Shown here: in pieces, positions 42,973-52,342 of the stretch | Layout: each line of letters begins with the position of its first letter | Numbering within the stretch: position 1 is the stretch's first letter | From: DASSBQ01 sp040981125 | GTDB lineage: Bacteria; Nitrospirota; Nitrospiria; Nitrospirales; Nitrospiraceae | Direction: 5' to 3' | Length of the DNA stretch: 64,000 nt | Assembly: GCA_040981125.1 (NCBI GenBank) | Contig: JANRMQ010000012.1 | Coordinates: 55,438 to 119,437, forward strand | Made by a program: the position numbers and the translations under genes | The notes under the pieces: model-generated | Database searches by the model: none | Seen by the model: the letters and a program-made list of their open reading frames with translations, nothing else | What the model was told of the DNA's origin: nothing

Positions 42973-43998
42973 ATGGAACAGCATGAAGCAGCCAAGGTCT
43001 CGAGACGACAGATGTTGGGATGCCTCACCGGCGGGATTGTCGCCGCCGTCGCGGCGCCGGCCCTGGCGCAGCATGGGAGCGACAAGGAAGAAACCGGTCC
43101 GATACGTAGAACGGCCGAAAGCCGGAAACCGCTTCCGCCGTATCCGAAACCGCCTTTTCCTCGGCAATATCAAGAACCGCCCGGCCTTGCTGGCAAGATG
43201 ACGCCGCGGCCGGATCATGGAGAGACGACCTATCAAGGGCATTTCCGGTTGGAAGGCCGCAAAGCGCTCGTAACAGGAGGCGATTCCGGTATCGGCCGCG
43301 CGGCAGTGATCGCCTTCGCCCGCGAGGGAGCCGATGTGGCGATCAATTATCTGCCGGCCGAAGAACCGGACGCCCGTGAGGTGGTTCAGCTTATCCGTGA
43401 CGCAGGACGGAAAGCGATCGCGCTGCCGGGAGACATTCGAGATGAGAGGTTTTGCACGGAACTGATTGCCGAGGCAACCCGTCACCTCGGCGGCCTGGAT
43501 ATCTTGGTCAACAACGCCGCCAGACAGCAGGCCGTCGCCTCGATCCTCGATTTGACGACCGAGTCGTTTGACGCCACGTTCAAGACCAACGTCTATGCGA
43601 TGTTCTGGCTCACAAAAGCCGCGCTTCCGTATCTGAAACCGGGCGCCTGCATCATCAACACCACATCGGCTCAGGCGTATGAACCGTCCGCGCATCTGCT
43701 CGACTATGCGCAGACGAAATCGGCAATCGTGTCCTTCACCAAATCGCTTGCTCAGCAACTCGGCCCAAAAGGGATCCGTGTGAACGCCATCGCCCCAGGA
43801 CCGGTGTGGACGCCGCTCGAGGTGAGCGGCGGGCTGCTGGACGGCATGGTCGAGACATTCGGACAGGGCAAGCCGATCGGAGGACGTCCGGGCCAGCCGG
43901 CCGAGCTTGCATCCCTCTATGTGCTGCTGGCGTCTGAGGAGTCCGGCTACTCCTCAGGACAGGTGTTCGGGGCAACAGGCGGCACAGGGGGACCATGA
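42973..43998 (+). CDS. Short-chain dehydrogenase with a Tat signal
   Basis: This 341-residue SDR has an N-terminal twin-arginine signal (VSRRQMLGCLTGGIVAAVAA, cleavage near ALA-QH) and a proline-rich linker. A glucose/ribitol-dehydrogenase-like domain follows: KALVTGGDSGIGRAAVIAFA, ILVNNAARQ, the serine in INTTSAQAY, and the catalytic YAQTK. Relatives of the YhdG/YdaD type are cytoplasmic and lack this leader. If exported, it must carry its cofactor with it. Its stop overlaps the glycosidase start by ATGA, so the two are translated together. Confidence 0.9.
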   Translation: MEQHEAAKVSRRQMLGCLTGGIVAAVAAPALAQHGSDKEETGPIRRTAESRKPLPPYPKPPFPRQYQEPPGLAGKMTPRPDHGETTYQGHFRLEGRKALVTGGDSGIGRAAVIAFAREGADVAINYLPAEEPDAREVVQLIRDAGRKAIALPGDIRDERFCTELIAEATRHLGGLDILVNNAARQQAVASILDLTTESFDATFKTNVYAMFWLTKAALPYLKPGACIINTTSAQAYEPSAHLLDYAQTKSAIVSFTKSLAQQLGPKGIRVNAIAPGPVWTPLEVSGGLLDGMVETFGQGKPIGGRPGQPAELASLYVLLASEESGYSSGQVFGATGGTGGP

Positions 43999-45671
43999 GC
44001 AAGACGACCTATCGATCCAGTGAACACCGTCCAATGAGATCCTCCGGCGGTTGCGTTGCGGTATGGGTTGTCGGAGCCCTTGTCGCGACAACCGGCTGCC
44101 ACGGTCTCACAACGCTGCAAACCATCACGGTGAACCCTTCCACCATGCCGCGCATCGGCGCCGTCAATGATCGCTACCAATCGTACAACATTGAGATGCT
44201 GGAGCTCACGGGAGGACACTTCTGGAAGCCGTATGGTCCGGCGCTGAATACTGCCCTCCGGCCACCTGCGTCCTCAGACCAGCAAGACCCAGCAAGAGAG
44301 TCCGGAACGCCATTCCCGGACACGCCCTCCGGAATGAATCCGGCTCTGTATCAGTATCGCCCGCCCATCGACCTGGCAGATCCACGCTTGCGCAAGCTGG
44401 CTGCCGCTCTCGGGCCTGCGTATGTCCGCGTCAGCGGGACATGGGCCAATACGACGTATTTTCCCGAGACCGATCAGGCGCCACCGACTCCCCCGGCCGG
44501 ATTCAAGAGCGTCTTGTCTCACGCCCAGTGGAAAGGACTCATCGAGTTCGCGAAAGCCGTGGACGCCGAGATCGTGACTTCTTTCGCCAATGGGATGGGA
44601 ACGAGGGATCCCACAGGAGCTTGGACAACGGCGCAAGCGGAACGCTTTCTTCAGTACACCGGGTCCGTCGGAGGTCGTGTCGCCGCCGCCGAATTCATGA
44701 ATGAGCCGAACTTGGCCGCGATGGGTGGAGCGCCGGATGGATACGGCGCGTTGGATTTCGGACGAGACTTCAAGACTTTTGCTTCCTTTGCTCGAACAGA
44801 GGCTCCGGACATGCTCATCCTTGGTCCAGGTTCGGTCGGCGAGACGACCGGGACATGGGGCGTGGCCTATAGTGGAGCGCCGATATTGAAGACGCGCGAC
44901 CTACTCGCCGCGTCCAGGGCGGTTTCCGTCGATGCATTCTCGTATCATCACTACGGAGCCACTTCTCAACGCTGCGCAGTGATGGGGATGCAGACTACGG
45001 CTCAGGCAGCGCTCTCGGAGGAGTGGCTCAGGCGCACCGACGAGACCCTCGCCTTCTATCGAACATTGCGTGATGAATTCCAGCCCGGCAAACCGTTCTG
45101 GCTGACAGAGACGGCCGACGCCGCATGCGGAGGCAATCCGTGGGCCCGCTCCTTTCTCGATACCTTCCGCTATCTCGACCAACTCGGCCGCCTGGCCAAA
45201 CAGAATGTCCGCGTCGTCGCGCACAACACGTTGGCGGCAAGCGATTACGCTCTGCTCGACGACAGAACCTTCGAGCCGACTCCCAATTATTGGGCAGCGT
45301 TACTCTGGCGGAGACTCATGGGCTCCATTGTGCTCGAACCCGGCGTCGCCATGCGGGAAGGACTGCATGTCTATGCCCATTGCCTGCGCAGCAGGCCCGG
45401 CGGTGTGGCGCTTTTGGTCATCAATAACGGCAGGACGCCGGCCACGATCGAGCTCCCGATACCAACCGAGCGTTACATGCTCTCGGCGGCCACTGTGACG
45501 GACACACAGGTCCGGTTGAACGGGCAAGCGCTCGTGCTGAATACCGCCGGAGAACTCCCCGATCTGCGGCCGACATCAATTTGGCCCGGAATCACCGACC
45601 TTGCGCCGGCGAGCGTCAATTTCTTCGCCCTGTCACAGGCCGGAAACAGTCACTGTCCTGGGCACGCCTAA
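43995..45671 (+). CDS. Heparanase-like glycoside hydrolase (GH79 type)
   Basis: This 558-residue protein carries a lipoprotein-like signal (VVGALVATTGC). It resembles the GH79 heparanase/beta-glucuronidase group: NDRYQSYNIEMLELTGGHFW near the start, then RVSGTWANTTYF, and the proton donor E237 in FMNEPNLAAM. DAFSYHHYG follows, and the nucleophile is E372 in FWLTETADAACGGNPWA. A C-terminal beta domain (GLHVYAHCLRSRPGGVALLV) completes it. It would cut uronic-acid-containing glycans outside the cytoplasm. It starts within the stop of the Tat-type SDR, so both may act on the same sugar. Confidence 0.87.
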   Translation: MSKTTYRSSEHRPMRSSGGCVAVWVVGALVATTGCHGLTTLQTITVNPSTMPRIGAVNDRYQSYNIEMLELTGGHFWKPYGPALNTALRPPASSDQQDPARESGTPFPDTPSGMNPALYQYRPPIDLADPRLRKLAAALGPAYVRVSGTWANTTYFPETDQAPPTPPAGFKSVLSHAQWKGLIEFAKAVDAEIVTSFANGMGTRDPTGAWTTAQAERFLQYTGSVGGRVAAAEFMNEPNLAAMGGAPDGYGALDFGRDFKTFASFARTEAPDMLILGPGSVGETTGTWGVAYSGAPILKTRDLLAASRAVSVDAFSYHHYGATSQRCAVMGMQTTAQAALSEEWLRRTDETLAFYRTLRDEFQPGKPFWLTETADAACGGNPWARSFLDTFRYLDQLGRLAKQNVRVVAHNTLAASDYALLDDRTFEPTPNYWAALLWRRLMGSIVLEPGVAMREGLHVYAHCLRSRPGGVALLVINNGRTPATIELPIPTERYMLSAATVTDTQVRLNGQALVLNTAGELPDLRPTSIWPGITDLAPASVNFFALSQAGNSHCPGHA

Positions 45672-45692
45672 CCAACCTCGGAGGATTGTTCC

Positions 45693-46247
45693 GTGAAGCC
45701 TTTTTCGCAGATGAGTTTTCATGTCGTAGCCGGCTATATCCTGGGCGCACTGCTCCTCGGGTGCGGACGCATGCTGTCGATCGATTATCAACCCACCAAT
45801 CCCTGGAAAGGACAAGGCGCGGTGACCGTCGCACCATTCCGATACGAAGTCGCCGACAAGGACGGCGTGAAACCTCGCGAGGTAGAAACAAACCGGGCCG
45901 CCGAGACAGAGCTGTTTCTTTCTCAAGAGATCGGCTCGTTCTTTACGGAGGCCCTCAAAAAGGAATTGGTCCATTCCGGTTACGCTGTCGCTCCGTCGAG
46001 TCCGTTGACGATCCGCGGTGCCATTACACGGTTTTATGTCGATGCGAGAAACGGCGTCGAGCGCTTCTTTGAATTGCACGCGACCTACACGGTTCAGTCT
46101 CAAGACCACGCGCCATTTACCTGGGAGTGCTCGTCGCTTCAGTATGGACCGAATACGCTGGCACAAGACAGTATTCTGATTCGAAAAGGGATCGCGGACT
46201 GCATGCAACGCTTCATTCAAGCGGCGCTGGACGCAAAGGTGTTGTAG
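45693..46247 (+). CDS. Hypothetical lipoprotein
   Basis: This 184-residue lipoprotein has the lipobox LGALLLGC. The mature part (GQGAVTVAPFRYEVADKDG, then IGSFFTEALKKELVHSGYAV, then LTIRGAITRFYVDAR) has the outline of YajG-like or curli-assembly-like lipoproteins that support envelope complexes, but I cannot place it with certainty. It begins 21 bases after the glycosidase gene, after CGGAGGA, so it probably belongs to the same operon. Confidence 0.72.
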   Translation: MKPFSQMSFHVVAGYILGALLLGCGRMLSIDYQPTNPWKGQGAVTVAPFRYEVADKDGVKPREVETNRAAETELFLSQEIGSFFTEALKKELVHSGYAVAPSSPLTIRGAITRFYVDARNGVERFFELHATYTVQSQDHAPFTWECSSLQYGPNTLAQDSILIRKGIADCMQRFIQAALDAKVL

Positions 46248-46404
46248 CGCCTCAGCTGATCCCTAGTCCTCCGTTATGTCAAGGGTATAATCCCGCGGGG
46301 CGGCATCTATTGATTATTCCGTTTAGGAATTGCAAACTTTCTTTCGGATGGAACGGTGAACCCGTTTCTCAAGACGACGACAGATCATCATAAGGAGGAG
46401 CACA

Positions 46405-46830
46405 ATGACGATACCAGGTACACCATGGGGCGGGATCAAGACCATCGGACAAATTTCCGGAACCCACACGTTGCGGTTTCGCGCGAAACAAAACGCATTA
46501 GCCATCGCGATCGAACTGCTGGGCGGACACACATCCGGCGCGCCCGTTGTCGACGACGCCGGTAAGTTCATCGGATTCGTCAGTGAGTTCGATCTACTTA
46601 CAGCAATCGACGACGGAGTGAATTTGAACACGGTCACGGCGGATCAGATCATGAATAAAGAGCACTTCGTGGCGGATGCGTCGACGACCGTGTCCGACGC
46701 TATCCAATTGATGAAGGAACGGGGCATATTGGTTCTTCCGGTCGTGAAGCAAGGGAAGGTCATTTATTCCGTGACCCGCCATGACGCGCTCAGAGCCAAG
46801 ATCGGTCTTGGGATGGGCATCGAACTGTGA
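46405..46830 (+). CDS. Protein of two CBS domains
   Basis: The 141 residues are a Bateman pair. CBS1 runs QNALAIAIELLGGHTSGAPV to FDLLTAIDDG, and CBS2 runs HFVADASTTVSDAIQLMKER to VTRHDALRA. Such free pairs bind adenosine nucleotides and regulate partners. AAGGAGGAG precedes the ATG. The stop overlaps the start of the flavin oxidoreductase gene (TGATG), so translation is coupled. The partner is unknown. Confidence 0.92.
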   Translation: MTIPGTPWGGIKTIGQISGTHTLRFRAKQNALAIAIELLGGHTSGAPVVDDAGKFIGFVSEFDLLTAIDDGVNLNTVTADQIMNKEHFVADASTTVSDAIQLMKERGILVLPVVKQGKVIYSVTRHDALRAKIGLGMGIEL

Positions 46831-47984
46831 TGCAGGCGCATCTCTTTGAACCGCTCACACTGCGCGACGTGACATTCCAGAATCGGATCGCCGTCTCGCC
46901 GATGTGCCAGTATTCCAGCGAGAACGGCTTCGCGAACGAGTGGCACGTTGTGCATCTGGGTAGTCGCGCGGTCGGCGGAGCCGGCTTGGTGATGACCGAA
47001 GCGACGGCCGTCACGCCGGAAGGACGGATCAGCCCCCAGGATTTGGGGATTTGGAGCGACGATCATATCGAGCCCCTGCAGCGCATCACTCGCTTCGTCC
47101 ATGAACATTCGAGCGTGGCCGGGATCCAGCTCGCGCATGCGGGCCGCAAGGCGAGCACCTATCGGCCTTGGGACGGGCACGGCTTTGTGCCTGAGGCGCT
47201 CGGAGGCTGGAGCAAGGTCGTCGCCCCCAGCGCGCTCCCGTTCGCGGAGGGATATGCAACGCCGGACGCTCTGACCGAGAGCGGGATCCAGGCGGTGGTC
47301 ACGGCATTCGTGGACGCGGCCCGCCGCGCCTGCGATGCAGGCTTTTGCGTCGTCGAGATCCATGCGGCTCACGGATACTTGCTGCATGAGTTCCTCTCGC
47401 CTTTCAGCAACCGGCGGCAAGACCGTTATGGGGGTTCATTCGAGAATCGCATTCGCCTAGTGCGCGAAACGGCGGCCGCCGTGCGTGGCGTATGGCCGGA
47501 ACGGTTGCCGCTGTTTGTGCGCATTTCGGCGACGGATTGGGAAGCAGGCGGATGGGACGTGGAGCACTCCGTCGAGCTGGCTCGGCAACTCAAACCGCTC
47601 GGGGTGGACCTGGTCGATTGCTCATCCGGCGGGAATTTGCCGCACGCGAAGATTCCCGTCGGTCCCGGCTATCAGACGCCGTTCGCAGAACGGATCCGGC
47701 GCGAGGCCGGAATTGCCACCGGCGCCGTCGGCCTCATCGGCACACCGGAGCAAGCCGATGAGATCATCCGGAAGGGACAGGCCGACCTTGTCCTGCTTGC
47801 GCGGGAGTTTTTGCGGGATCCCTATTGGCCGCTGCACGCAGCGCGCGAGCTCGGCCATGCGCTGCCTTGGCCCGCTCAGTATCTCAGAGCCGCGCCGAAT
47901 GACTCCCAAGCACGTGCGCCGGTGGATCGGAAGAATTTGAGCTGCTGCTTTGCTGAACACCATGCGGTGCCGGAAGAGACGTAG
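46830..47984 (+). CDS. Old-yellow-enzyme-type NADH:flavin oxidoreductase (YqjM-like)
   Basis: This 384-residue FMN barrel is of the YqjM/XenA class of OYE, which reduces activated C=C bonds with NAD(P)H. Class features are AVSPMCQYSSENG (with the Cys that tunes FMN), ATAVTPEGRISPQDLG, QLAHAGRKAS, and CVVEIHAAHGYLLHEFLSPF followed by SNRRQDRYGGS. The protein ends LAREFLRDPYWPLHAARELG. ATG 46830 overlaps the CBS stop; a GTG at 46827 is possible. Confidence 0.94.
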   Translation: MQAHLFEPLTLRDVTFQNRIAVSPMCQYSSENGFANEWHVVHLGSRAVGGAGLVMTEATAVTPEGRISPQDLGIWSDDHIEPLQRITRFVHEHSSVAGIQLAHAGRKASTYRPWDGHGFVPEALGGWSKVVAPSALPFAEGYATPDALTESGIQAVVTAFVDAARRACDAGFCVVEIHAAHGYLLHEFLSPFSNRRQDRYGGSFENRIRLVRETAAAVRGVWPERLPLFVRISATDWEAGGWDVEHSVELARQLKPLGVDLVDCSSGGNLPHAKIPVGPGYQTPFAERIRREAGIATGAVGLIGTPEQADEIIRKGQADLVLLAREFLRDPYWPLHAARELGHALPWPAQYLRAAPNDSQARAPVDRKNLSCCFAEHHAVPEET

Positions 47985-48002
47985 CAGCGGAGGCGCATCG
48001 TC

Positions 48003-48938
48003 ATGGGGACTCGAATCGGGTTCATCGGCCTCGGGCGCATGGGACAGGCGATGGCCGACAATTTGATCACGGCCGGCTATTCGCTGTCCCTGTATAACCG
48101 CACGCCTGACAAAGCCGCCGACTTGGTGGCGCGAGGAGCGACGCTCGTACCCCATCCTGCTGAAACCGCGGAGCCCGGCGGCATCGTCATTACCATGCTC
48201 GCGGACGATCACGCGGTCGAGAACGTCACGTGGGGTGAACAGGGATTCCTGGCTCGACTGGGACCTCGCGGCATACACCTCTCCATGAGCACGATCTCTC
48301 CCCGCCTTGCGCGCCGCCTCGCAGAAGATCACCAACGGGCCCAAGTCGCCTATCTCGCTGCTCCGGTCTTCGGGCGGCCCGACGCGGCGGTCTCGCGCCG
48401 CCTGTGGATCTGTGTCTCTGGTTTTCAAGCAGCCAAACAACGGGTACGCCCCGTCCTGCAGGCAATGGGACAAGGCATTTTTGATTTTGGTGAAGAACCC
48501 GCGGCCGCGCACGTCGTCAAGGCCGCCGGCAACTTCCTTCTCGCCGCCATGATGGAAGCGCTGGCGGAGGCGCTCACGCTGGGAGAGAAAAACGGCATCG
48601 ATCGGAGCGCCTTGGCCGATATGTTCTCCCACACGCTGTTCGCCTGTCCCGCCTACCAGGTGTATGGCAAAGCGATTGCCGAAGGGCGATATCAACCTCC
48701 GGGATTTACGGTCACGTTGGGACTCAAGGACGTGAACCTCGTCTTGGACACCGCGGCGATGAGCACGATGCCGATGCCGCTGGCCAGTCTCCTTCATGAT
48801 CGTTTCCTGGCCACGATCGCCAAAGGATGGGGACATCTCGACTGGGCCGCCGTCGCATTGGATGTGGCGCAGGATGCAGGCATGGCCTCTACCGACATCG
48901 GAGCCAAAAGAGAATACCGCGAATCAGGACGCTCCTGA
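48003..48938 (+). CDS. Beta-hydroxyacid dehydrogenase-type NAD(P) oxidoreductase
   Basis: This 311-residue protein belongs to the 3-hydroxyisobutyrate/glyoxylate reductase group. It has the Rossmann start RIGFIGLGRMGQAMADNLI, YNRTPDKAADLVARGA, the substrate loop in APVFGRPDAAVSRRLW, and the catalytic lysine in VVKAAGNFLLAAMMEALAEA. APVFGRPDAA is typical of a branch of imine- or succinic-semialdehyde-type reductases whose substrate is uncertain. It starts 18 bases after the OYE gene, so these two and the CBS gene form one unit. Confidence 0.88.
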   Translation: MGTRIGFIGLGRMGQAMADNLITAGYSLSLYNRTPDKAADLVARGATLVPHPAETAEPGGIVITMLADDHAVENVTWGEQGFLARLGPRGIHLSMSTISPRLARRLAEDHQRAQVAYLAAPVFGRPDAAVSRRLWICVSGFQAAKQRVRPVLQAMGQGIFDFGEEPAAAHVVKAAGNFLLAAMMEALAEALTLGEKNGIDRSALADMFSHTLFACPAYQVYGKAIAEGRYQPPGFTVTLGLKDVNLVLDTAAMSTMPMPLASLLHDRFLATIAKGWGHLDWAAVALDVAQDAGMASTDIGAKREYRESGRS

Positions 48939-49282
48939 TCAAGCAGCGACGCCCTACGAACGTCTGATGCCCTTGATGCCCTGGTTCTCATCGCGTTTAT
49001 CCGCATCCGGCATGAGTCCCCGTGTTCTAAAAATGGAAAGTCCCATGCCTGTTATGAAGGATTCTGGCTGCCTGCTGATCCAACGGCCGGCGGCGCTGAA
49101 CTGTAGCCTTGACCTAAGCCAAAAAGAAGGGTATTGACCCGAGCAAGACGGCATCCATGTTCGGAGACCTGTTCGCCTGTCCGATGCGTCAATTTACGGG
49201 ACAAGCCATTGCGCAAGAGCACAGCCGGCTCACGATATCGGATAGGATCGGGAACGGCAAACGGTGAGCGGAGGCGCTGTCA
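48939..49282 (+). other. Intergenic region without a supported gene
   Basis: These 344 bases separate the oxidoreductase operon from the sugar-metabolism genes. Only short frames without recognisable content occur on either strand. I saw no convincing hairpin or promoter pair, though the promoter for the debranching enzyme must lie here or upstream. Confidence 0.4.
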
Positions 49283-51439
49283 ATGTCAGTGAAAGTCACG
49301 GTCGGCCCTCCCGTTATTACTATTAATCATGGGAGTACCTTTCTGCTGTCTGAATTCGACGGCTCCATCACGGATGCCTCCGACCAAGGCCTGTATTTGC
49401 GGGACACTCGATACCTCAGCCGCTATCAGCTCTACATCGACGGCGAACCATGGACCCTGCTTAATTCCGGTGCCATTGCTTACTACGCCTCCCGAACCTA
49501 TCTGGTGAACCCAATGGTGATCACCGAGGATGGAACGATCGAAGCCGCGACCTTGGGTCTCGTGTTGGGCCGCACGATCGGAGAGGCGCTTCACGAAGAT
49601 ATCGACATCCGAAACTATAGTTCGCAACGCCGGCGCTTCAATCTCGAGTTGTTGATCCGCAATGACTTCGCCGACATTTTCGAAGTCAGAGCCAAAGCCC
49701 TGACCCGTAGAGGCCATATCGAGACCGAGTGGACCAGCGAGACTCAACGGTTAATTACCCGCTATGTCCATGGTGACTTTCGTAGAGCTCTGATGCTGTC
49801 CATCGAGGGCTGCGGCTCGAAGGCTCTCTACGGCAATGGACGCATCAACTTCGCCATCGATCTCGCACCCGGCTCCGCTTGGCATGCCTGCTGTAAGTAC
49901 GAGGTCAAGGAAGGCGATGTCCTCCGGTGTGCGCCCGGCGAATGTGCGCATATATGCGAGAGTTCCCGCCCTGGCCAAACACTGGCGGAGTGGGAGCAAG
50001 CGACGACTCAGATCACCACCTCAAACGAGGAGTGGTACCGGTTGTACCGGCAGGCCGTCGAGGACATGGCGGCCCTTCGTCTCGTGGCTGACGAGGAGAG
50101 TCCGGACGAACTGCTGGCCGCAGCCGGAGTCCCCTGGTTTGTCAGCGTCTTTGGTCGCGACAGCCTGATTGTGAGTCTGCAAAACATGATGGTGTATCCG
50201 GATTTCGCCCGGGGCACGCTCAAGCGGCTGGCAGAACTCCAAGCCACTGGCATGGACCCTTACCGGGATGCGGAGCCAGGGAAGATGCCGCATGAACTTC
50301 GAGTGGGTGAACTGGCCCATTTCAAACGCATCCCCCATACCCCCTATTACGGCACTGCCGACGCCACCATTCTCTATATCATTGCATGGCACGAGGCCTG
50401 GAAATGGTTGGCCGATGAAGCGCTCTTTGCTCACTATAAGCATGTGGTCAAGCGGTGCCTGCAGTGGATCGACGAGTATGGAGACCGCGACGGAGACGGG
50501 TTCCAGGAGTACCAAACCCGCTCTGACAAGGGCTACGAAAACATGGGATGGAAGGACGCCGGCGATGCGGTCCTCTATCCCGACGGCTCGCCGGTGAAAG
50601 GACCGAAGGCGCTCTGCGAACTCCAGGGGTACGTGTTCGACGCCAAACGCCGGGCTGCCGAAGCGGCGGAATACTTCGGCGATTCCGACTTGGCGGCCAA
50701 GCTCAGAAAGGAAGCCGAGGACCTGCAGCAACGGTTCGAAGCGCGGTTCTGGTGCGAGGACCTCGGTTACTATGCTTATGCCCTGGATGGTGACAAGGAG
50801 CCGGTGAAGACGATCGCCTCCAACGCCGGCCATCTTCTTTGGAGCGGCATCGTCCATCCCGACCGCGCCGCACGAGTGGTGGGGCGATTGCGTGAGCCCG
50901 ACATGTGGAGCGGATGGGGCATCCGAACCTTATCTGCGAGGCACCCGGCCTACAACCCGTTCTCCTATCAAAATGGATCGGTGTGGCCGCATGACAACGG
51001 CATCATCGCCATGGGATTCAAACGATATGGATTTGCAGAGGAGGCGGCCATGATTGCCCGCGACATCAGCGAGGCCGGCCGCTATTTCCTGCTCAATCGC
51101 TTGCCGGAATTGTATGCCGGCATTCAACAGGCGCAGGGAACGTTCCCGGTGCAATATCTGGGGGCGAACGTGCCGCAGGCCTGGGCGGCCGGCAGTGTCT
51201 TTCACCTTCTCCGCGCGATCCTGGGGCTGGACGCCAATGCTCCGGAGAAAACACTCTACCTCGATCCCGTGCTTCCGCACTGGCTTCCGGACCTCACGGT
51301 CCGCCGGCTCAGAGTCGGCAGAGCGACGCTCGACCTTCGCTTCTGGCGGGAGGGGACAGTCACCAGACATGAAGTGCTCGCTCAGAAGGGCGACGTGCAG
51401 GTCACAGCACGCGAAACGGCTCGGACACGTCAAAGTTAA
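49283..51439 (+). CDS. Amylo-alpha-1,6-glucosidase-type debranching enzyme
   Basis: This 718-residue protein has the GDE layout. An N-terminal beta domain (GSTFLLSEFDGSITDASDQG, then GLYLRDTRYLSRYQL) is followed by an (alpha/alpha)6 barrel from about residue 265. Barrel motifs are GVPWFVSVFGRDSLIVSLQN, the acid-rich DRDGDGFQEYQTRSDKGYEN with MGWKDAGDAV, and the late PYSYQNGSVWPHD-like NPFSYQNGSVWPHDNG. It would remove alpha-1,6 branches from glycogen or related glucans; trehalose- or sucrose-like substrates are an alternative for this family. It leads the glucokinase and Zwf genes, and GGCAAACGGTGAGCGGAG lies in front of the start. Confidence 0.88.
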   Translation: MSVKVTVGPPVITINHGSTFLLSEFDGSITDASDQGLYLRDTRYLSRYQLYIDGEPWTLLNSGAIAYYASRTYLVNPMVITEDGTIEAATLGLVLGRTIGEALHEDIDIRNYSSQRRRFNLELLIRNDFADIFEVRAKALTRRGHIETEWTSETQRLITRYVHGDFRRALMLSIEGCGSKALYGNGRINFAIDLAPGSAWHACCKYEVKEGDVLRCAPGECAHICESSRPGQTLAEWEQATTQITTSNEEWYRLYRQAVEDMAALRLVADEESPDELLAAAGVPWFVSVFGRDSLIVSLQNMMVYPDFARGTLKRLAELQATGMDPYRDAEPGKMPHELRVGELAHFKRIPHTPYYGTADATILYIIAWHEAWKWLADEALFAHYKHVVKRCLQWIDEYGDRDGDGFQEYQTRSDKGYENMGWKDAGDAVLYPDGSPVKGPKALCELQGYVFDAKRRAAEAAEYFGDSDLAAKLRKEAEDLQQRFEARFWCEDLGYYAYALDGDKEPVKTIASNAGHLLWSGIVHPDRAARVVGRLREPDMWSGWGIRTLSARHPAYNPFSYQNGSVWPHDNGIIAMGFKRYGFAEEAAMIARDISEAGRYFLLNRLPELYAGIQQAQGTFPVQYLGANVPQAWAAGSVFHLLRAILGLDANAPEKTLYLDPVLPHWLPDLTVRRLRVGRATLDLRFWREGTVTRHEVLAQKGDVQVTARETARTRQS

Positions 51440-51485
51440 TTGCCGGACGCAGAGACCGAAGCTTGACACCGGAAGGGAGAAGATC

Positions 51486-52319
51486 ATGGCAGAGGAATTG
51501 AAAAACAATGGGAGTATGCACCGTCGTCTTCCCAGGGTGCTGGTCGTTGACGTGGGCGGGACTAATCTAAAGATCTTGGCTACTGGAAAACGCACCTCGC
51601 GAAAGGTGCGATCCGGTCCGACCATGACCGCGCAACAGATGGTGGAGGCGGTCCGGCAGCTCGCCGCCGATTGGTCCTATGATGTCATCGCGCTGGGATA
51701 CCCGGGAGCAGTGTTGCATGGCAAACCGGCTGCCGAACCGAAAAACCTTGGCGATGGATGGACAAGCTTGGATTTCGAGACGGCCTTCGGATGCCCCGTC
51801 AAGCTGCTCAATGACGCCGCCATGCAAGCCCTCGGCAGCTACGAAGGCGGCCGCATGTTGTTCCTCGGGCTGGGGACCGGTCTGGGCTCCGCGTTAATCA
51901 CCGACGGGGTGCTGATACCGATGGAGTTGGCGCATCTGCGATACAGGAAAGGCCGAACCTACGAGGACTACGTCGGCTTGCGCGGGCTCGAGCGATACGG
52001 AAAAAAGAAATGGCGCAAGTATGTGCTCGACGTGGTCCCCGCGCTCCAAGCGGCCCTCCAGGCAGATTACGTGGTACTCGGCGGCGGCAATGCCAAAAGG
52101 CTCAAAGATCTGCCGGAAGGCGCCCGCCTTGGCAACAACATGCACGCCTTCCTCGGCGGCTTTCGCTTATGGGAAGAAGCCTGGCAGGACGCGCGCCCTG
52201 CCTGTGTCGTGTGGAGCGGCCATATGGAAAGGGCACACCCGGACGCGGGTCGGGCGCTTGGAGAAGCTCGAGAGAGGCTCATTCAAAAGCAAGCGGCCAT
52301 GAGCCGCTCAAGAAGGTAG
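51486..52319 (+). CDS. ROK-family glucokinase, possibly polyphosphate-type
   Basis: This 277-residue sugar kinase has the phosphate loop VVDVGGTNLKI, the sugar-binding and catalytic segment LNDAAMQALG with its Asp, and the second phosphate loop FLGLGTGLGSALI. The PPGK-like spelling and short length suggest polyphosphate glucokinase, but ATP use cannot be excluded. It phosphorylates glucose released by the debranching enzyme upstream, and Zwf follows 23 bases later. GGGAGAAG sets the start at 51486; a frame running back to 51054 overlaps the previous gene and is not real. Confidence 0.88.
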   Translation: MAEELKNNGSMHRRLPRVLVVDVGGTNLKILATGKRTSRKVRSGPTMTAQQMVEAVRQLAADWSYDVIALGYPGAVLHGKPAAEPKNLGDGWTSLDFETAFGCPVKLLNDAAMQALGSYEGGRMLFLGLGTGLGSALITDGVLIPMELAHLRYRKGRTYEDYVGLRGLERYGKKKWRKYVLDVVPALQAALQADYVVLGGGNAKRLKDLPEGARLGNNMHAFLGGFRLWEEAWQDARPACVVWSGHMERAHPDAGRALGEARERLIQKQAAMSRSRR

Positions 52320-52342
52320 CCGGCTGGAAGGGAGCACTCATC

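Noticed and set aside
47622..48836. Minus-strand frame of about 404 codons
   Set aside because: It is opposite the OYE and beta-hydroxyacid dehydrogenase genes, both complete and conserved in wording.
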